Assembly (NCBI RefSeq): GCF_042651485.1
Contig: NZ_JBHSDH010000012.1
Span: forward strand, 62,001 to 126,000
Reading direction: 5' to 3'
Length of the DNA stretch: 64,000 nt
Source of the DNA: Sphingorhabdus_B arenilitoris
GTDB taxonomy: Bacteria; Pseudomonadota; Alphaproteobacteria; Sphingomonadales; Sphingomonadaceae
Notes under the pieces: model-generated
Databases searched by the model: none
Seen by the model: the letters and a program-made list of their open reading frames with translations, nothing else
Told to the model about the DNA's origin: nothing
Made by a program: the position numbers and the translations under genes
Shown: piece by piece, positions 60,187-64,000 of the stretch
Numbering within the stretch: position 1 is the stretch's first letter
Layout of the letters: every line of letters starts with the position of its first letter

Positions 60187-61298
60187 CAATCCCACCCAAT
60201 GCCGCTGAAAAATACTGCGAAAAAGGCATCTAGCACGATCACCAAAAATATCGCCTGCACCACAGCGGCGGTCGTTTTCAGACCGACCTGCTCGGCGTTG
60301 TTGCCTACCTGCAATCCTTGGAAACAACCGGTCATGGCGATGATGGCGCCAAATACCGGTGCTTTAATCATCCCCACATAGAAATCGGTCATGGGCGTTA
60401 CTTCACGCAACCGCTGGACAAAAGTGACAGGCGGAATTTCGAGCACTGCCCAACATAACAGCCCGCCTCCGATCACAGCGATGATGCAGCTGTAAAAAGC
60501 GAGCAGAGGCATCATTAAAACCGTGGCCAATGTTCGCGGCAATACCAATGCCTCAATCGGGGCGACGCCAATGGTGCGCATCGCGTCAATTTCTTCGGTT
60601 ATTTTCATGGTACCTATCTGCGCGGCAAAGGCGCTGCCCGACCGGCCGGCGATCATGATAGCGGTCATTAACACGCCAAGTTCCCGAAAGGTCAGCCGCC
60701 CGATCAGGTTGATCGTAAATACCTCAGCGCCAAATTGTTTCAGCTGCACCGCACCTTGCTGCGCAATGACGATACCGATCAGGAAACTCATTAACCCTAC
60801 GATACCCAGCGCCCGGATGCCGACCATTTCAAAATGCTGTGCAATCGCGTTCCACCGTAGGCGTGACGGGTGCAATAAAACGGCAAAAAACGAGATAACC
60901 ACTTGGCCGATGAACCCCAAAAATTGCGCCATGGTGGAAAGGGCGACGCTCACCGCTTCGCCCAGCTCGTTCAAGATGCGCAGCGGCGGGGATAATGCCC
61001 GCGGTTTGGTGGCGGCATCGCTATCGCCGCCGCTTACCCGTTCAATCAGCTTGGTCGCCTCTGCCGAAGCGCCGCTAATCTGCGCTCCATGGTCGCGCGC
61101 GGTGCGGTAGACGAGCCATGCGCCAACCGTATCGATACGCTCGACATGCGATAGGTCAATTTGCGTAACCGGACCGGTAAAGGCAGACAGTTTTTTTTCC
61201 AGCGCACCGACATGGGCAATAGTCCATATCCCGGTGAAACGAAGCAAATCGCTGTTATCCTGTGCTTTTTCTTCAATAAAATCTGCAGCTCCGCTCAT
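60186..61298 (-). CDS. mlaE: MlaE-type permease with fused STAS domain
   Basis: A 370-residue permease. Residues 1-95 form a STAS-like domain (LRFTGIWTIAHVGALEKKL, TQIDLSHVERIDTVGAWLV), the job that MlaB does as a separate protein in E. coli. The rest is MlaE: LGIVGLMSFLIGIVIAQQGA, RELGVLMTAIMIAGRSGSAF, and VALPRTLATVLMMPLLAF-like helices. It heads the operon on the minus strand; no mlaC is visible here. Confidence 0.94.
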   Translation of the reverse strand: MSGAADFIEEKAQDNSDLLRFTGIWTIAHVGALEKKLSAFTGPVTQIDLSHVERIDTVGAWLVYRTARDHGAQISGASAEATKLIERVSGGDSDAATKPRALSPPLRILNELGEAVSVALSTMAQFLGFIGQVVISFFAVLLHPSRLRWNAIAQHFEMVGIRALGIVGLMSFLIGIVIAQQGAVQLKQFGAEVFTINLIGRLTFRELGVLMTAIMIAGRSGSAFAAQIGTMKITEEIDAMRTIGVAPIEALVLPRTLATVLMMPLLAFYSCIIAVIGGGLLCWAVLEIPPVTFVQRLREVTPMTDFYVGMIKAPVFGAIIAMTGCFQGLQVGNNAEQVGLKTTAAVVQAIFLVIVLDAFFAVFFSGIGWD

Positions 61299-61402
61299 GT
61301 CCCCATAATTGACGCAAAAAGTTGATAATCACAAGCCAATAGCGAAATGCCTCTGACGCTTTCTTCCCTGTCATTGCCTGATTTTGGCGCTATATCGGCG
61401 CA

Positions 61403-62092
61403 ATGAGCGGGCAACATAGCAAAATAAAAATCGCCATTTATGATATGGACAAAACCATAACGCGGCGCGCAACCTATAATGGCTTTCTGGCGCATATCGC
61501 GATGAACCGCGCGCCTTGGCGGTTGCTGTTGCTGCCAATATTGCTCGTTGGTTTGATGCTATATGGCATGAAAATATGGAGCCGAAGCCGGTTAAAAGAA
61601 TTTTCGCAAAGCCTGCTCATCGGCCGCCGCGTCAAACGGGATGATTTTGCCCGCTATTTGGAAAGCCATGCCGATTTGGTAGTCGGTAAAAATGTCTATC
61701 CGCAATTGCGCGCGCAGGTGGAGCAGGAGAAAGCCGGCGGCTATCGCCATGTCATCGCCACTGCGTCATACCGGCTCTATGTCGATGCGATTGCGGCTCG
61801 GCTCGGCTTTGACGATGTAATTGCCACCGATTTGGCGAGCGATGATAGCGGCCATGTTCTGGCACGGATTGACGGCCATAATTGTTATGATGCGGCCAAG
61901 CTGGACAGGGTGCAGGAATGGATGCGGGCGGAAGGGTTGGAGCGCAGCAATTGCTACATCCGCGCCTATAGCGACCATATATCCGACGCGCCGCTTTTGG
62001 CCTATGCGGATGAGGCCTTTGCCACCAACCCTCACCCGCCGCTTGCCCATATGGCCAAGGCGCAGGGGTGGACGATATTGGATTGGCGGTAG
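61403..62092 (+). CDS. HAD-IB family phosphatase
   Basis: A 229-residue HAD-superfamily hydrolase with motif I IYDMDKTITRRATYNGFLA (nucleophile Asp of DxD), a short helical stretch, motif II region VIATASYRLYVDAIAARLGF and motif III-IV AYSDHISDAPLLAYADEAFA. It resembles SerB-like or phosphatidyl-type HAD-IB enzymes; the substrate is not known. It is divergent from mlaE and convergent with the next minus-strand gene. Confidence 0.88.
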   Translation: MSGQHSKIKIAIYDMDKTITRRATYNGFLAHIAMNRAPWRLLLLPILLVGLMLYGMKIWSRSRLKEFSQSLLIGRRVKRDDFARYLESHADLVVGKNVYPQLRAQVEQEKAGGYRHVIATASYRLYVDAIAARLGFDDVIATDLASDDSGHVLARIDGHNCYDAAKLDRVQEWMRAEGLERSNCYIRAYSDHISDAPLLAYADEAFATNPHPPLAHMAKAQGWTILDWR

Positions 62093-62107
62093 TAAGGCCT
62101 GACAGGC

Positions 62108-63421
62108 TTAAACCGCGGCCAATGCCTGTTCAAAATCGGCAATCAGGTCATCCGGGTCCTCAATACCAATTGAAATCCGAACCAGATTGTCGGTAATGCC
62201 GAGCATCGCTTTGCGTTCATCAGGGACCGATAAATGCGTCATCGCAGCGGGCAAGCTGGCCAGCGTTTCGGTGCCGCCAAGGCTCACCGCCAATTTGGCA
62301 ATTTTCATATTGTCGAGGAAACGAAAAGCTTCGGCCTCTCCGCCTTTGATGAAAACGGAAAAGGTGGAACCAGCGCCGCTGCAATGGCGGTCATAAATAT
62401 CCTGTTGCCGTGGGTCGTCGATCATGCCCAGATAGCCCAGCTTTTCGACTTTAGGATGCGTTTTCAGGAAAGCACAGACCTTCGCCGCATTTTCGCCCGC
62501 CCGTGCCATGCGCAATTCGAGTGTTTCAAGGCTACGGCACAGCATCCACGCGGTGTTGGGATCGCATATCCCGCCCATGGTGTTGCGTAAGGCGCGCACC
62601 GGGTCCATCCATTTTTTGGCGCCTGCAATGCTACCTGCGACCAAATCGCTATGGCCGCCTGCATATTTGGTCAAGCTGTAGACGACTATGTCCGCGCCAT
62701 GGTCCAATGGCCGCTGCCATAATGGGCCCAAAAAGGTATTGTCTATGGCGATGGGCGGGGCACTGTCCGCACCTTTACCAAAGGCGGCATCGCGGGCATC
62801 GCGCACCGCCTCTATATCCACCAGCGCATTGGTCGGGTTGGCCGGGCTTTCCAGATAGACCATCGCGACCTTACCCCCCTGCTTTTCGGCGAGCGCTTTG
62901 GCCTTTTCCAATATGGTATCAATTTCGCCGCGCGATGCGCCCGCGGGGAAATCGAGATAGCTGACGTTGAATTTGCTCAGCGTTTTGGCAACAAAACCTT
63001 CGCTTGCGGCATACAGCGGTCCGCTATGCACAATCACATCACCGGCCGCGCAATAAGCCAGCATCATCACGCAAATCGCGGTCATGCCGCTGGAAAATAC
63101 CAGCGCGTCTTCGGCCCCGTCCCACACCGACAGCCGGTCTTCCAAAATCTCTTGGTTTGGCGCGTTGAAGCGGGAATAGACAAGGCCATCTGCGCCGCCG
63201 GGGCGTTTGCCCGTTATCCCCTCAAAATGGCGCTTGCCGGCTGCCGAATTTTCGAAAACAAAAGTAGAGGTGAGAAAAATCGGTGCCTTAATCGACCCTT
63301 CGGATAGCACCGGATCAAAGCCATGGCCCATCATCAAAGTGGACGGTTTCAACTTGCGCCCGCCAATGGTTTCAATCGGCGCTTTGGGTGTTCGGCGCGG
63401 GGTCATGCTGTCATCGGTCAT
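62108..63421 (-). CDS. PLP-dependent cystathionine gamma-synthase-family enzyme
   Basis: A trans-sulfuration-type enzyme of 437 residues: RFNAPNQEILEDRLSVWDGA, ALVFSSGMTAICVMML, and the PLP lysine in VVYSLTKYAGGHSDLVAG. A C-terminal domain with LAVSLGGTETLASLPAAMTH follows. It may act on methionine, homocysteine or cystathionine-like substrates; the sequence alone does not choose. The ATG at 63421 is preferred, with GAGGAAAG upstream; a GTG at 63439 would make that site part of the coding region. Confidence 0.9.
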   Translation of the reverse strand: MTDDSMTPRRTPKAPIETIGGRKLKPSTLMMGHGFDPVLSEGSIKAPIFLTSTFVFENSAAGKRHFEGITGKRPGGADGLVYSRFNAPNQEILEDRLSVWDGAEDALVFSSGMTAICVMMLAYCAAGDVIVHSGPLYAASEGFVAKTLSKFNVSYLDFPAGASRGEIDTILEKAKALAEKQGGKVAMVYLESPANPTNALVDIEAVRDARDAAFGKGADSAPPIAIDNTFLGPLWQRPLDHGADIVVYSLTKYAGGHSDLVAGSIAGAKKWMDPVRALRNTMGGICDPNTAWMLCRSLETLELRMARAGENAAKVCAFLKTHPKVEKLGYLGMIDDPRQQDIYDRHCSGAGSTFSVFIKGGEAEAFRFLDNMKIAKLAVSLGGTETLASLPAAMTHLSVPDERKAMLGITDNLVRISIGIEDPDDLIADFEQALAAV

Positions 63422-63469
63422 TGGGCTGTCTTTCCTCACATTGGCATTGCCGACGCTATAACATAATTC

Positions 63470-63483
63470 GTTTCAATTGAAAC
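63470..63483. promoter_or_regulatory. Perfect 14-bp palindrome upstream of the PLP enzyme gene
   Basis: GTTTCAATTGAAAC is its own reverse complement. It lies 49 bases upstream of the ATG at 63421 and just after the transporter's stop. Palindromes of this shape are typical MarR-family operators. The regulator is not in the window. It is likely to control the PLP-enzyme gene. Confidence 0.55.
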
Positions 63484-63487
63484 TAAA

Positions 63488-64000
63488 TTACGTTCCGGCC
63501 ACGATCCAGCAGATTGCAATCAATATCGGCACTCCGGCGAGATCAAGCAAAAATCCCGCCTTTAGCATTCGGGGCAAAGCGATGTGGCCGCTGGCCCAGG
63601 CAATCGCATTGGGGCCGGTGCCCGATGGCAGCATAAAGCCCCAGCTTGCGGCCATGGACGCGGCCATTGCCAGCATCCACGGGTCCGCTCCCGTTGCCGC
63701 CGCCAGCCCGGCAATGACCGGTATAACGCCGCTGGCCGTGGCGACATTGCTGGCAAATTCGGTGATGACGATAACCAGCGCCACGACGCAAGCCGCAATG
63801 ATCAGCGGGTGGACCGCCGACAAGGGCTCCAACGCCTCACCCAGCCACGCGGCCAGCCCGCTTTGGGTAATGCCCGCCGCCAGAGCCAGTCCGCCGCCAA
63901 ACATCATGATGACCCCCCATGGCGCGCGGTCAGCCTCTTTCCAAACCAGCAAGGGCCGGCCAGAGCCATCGGGGATGGTGAAGAGTAACAGGCTGCCCAA
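63488..64000 (-). CDS. DASS/SLC13-type anion symporter, C-terminal part
   Basis: The 170 C-terminal residues of a divalent-anion:sodium symporter that continues beyond the window. Several membrane helices are visible. Family patterns are ITEFASNVATASGVIPVIAG and GFMLPSGTGPNAIAWASGH, the second of two conserved binding loops. Substrate may be di- or tricarboxylates or sulphate. It lies upstream of the PLP enzyme on the same strand with a palindrome between. Confidence 0.88.
   Translation of the reverse strand: MGSLLLFTIPDGSGRPLLVWKEADRAPWGVIMMFGGGLALAAGITQSGLAAWLGEALEPLSAVHPLIIAACVVALVIVITEFASNVATASGVIPVIAGLAAATGADPWMLAMAASMAASWGFMLPSGTGPNAIAWASGHIALPRMLKAGFLLDLAGVPILIAICWIVAGT

Overview
The window looks like chromosome from an alphaproteobacterium, most likely a Sphingomonadales member (Sphingorhabdus/Sphingopyxis-like). 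This is an inference from gene content: an aa3 oxidase locus of alphaproteobacterial type, a pyrE-pdxJ-acpS-lepB run, paired DUF6683 proteins, an MJ0042/DUF3426 protein and a gene-transfer-agent (GTA) cluster in Rhodobacter-like order. There are no rRNA or tRNA genes, complete insertion sequences or CRISPR arrays that I can see.

Layout. 0-1.7 kb: the start of a GH3 glycosidase, divergent from a LacI-type regulator, with two operator-like sites between them. 1.8-5.5 kb: a DsbD-type reductase, a repeat-bearing spacer, a small unknown protein, and infC, which appears to start at an AUC codon. 5.5-12 kb (minus strand): cytochrome c oxidase operon ctaC-ctaD-ctaB-small membrane protein-ctaG-ctaE-DUF983-SURF1. 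12.2-21.9 kb: pyrE, pdxJ, acpS, lepB, a small membrane protein, a TonB-receptor-like protein, an Atm1-type ABC exporter, recQ and a DUF442 lipoprotein.

21.9-30.1 kb is the most unusual chromosomal stretch. Two leaderless LysM proteins carry different central lytic-type domains but share a C-terminal domain with His/Cys residues and calcium-type loops. Each is followed by a related cysteine-bearing lipoprotein. Between and before them lie two DUF6683 proteins, a remnant of a third, and a helical protein of unknown family. This reads as a duplicated effector/protector-like module; its function is not known.

30.4-33.4 kb holds housekeeping genes (MJ0042 protein, xthA, DedA-type protein, GST).

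33.6-49.7 kb is a complete GTA/siphovirus-like structural cluster: terminase, portal, protease, capsid, connectors, tail tube, chaperones, short tape measure, tail tip. It has no integrase, replication, repressor or lysis genes. An Ig-like-sized small protein and a collagen-like fibre with 83 uninterrupted Gly-X-Y triplets sit between capsid and connector. The capsid gene is bracketed by terminator-like hairpins.

49.8-64 kb: an OmpA-type porin, glnD, an acyl-CoA synthetase, lgt, a MidA-type methyltransferase, an Mla lipid-transport operon (mlaE-mlaF-mlaD-lipoprotein), a HAD phosphatase, a PLP sulphur-amino-acid enzyme, and the 3' part of a DASS-type transporter.
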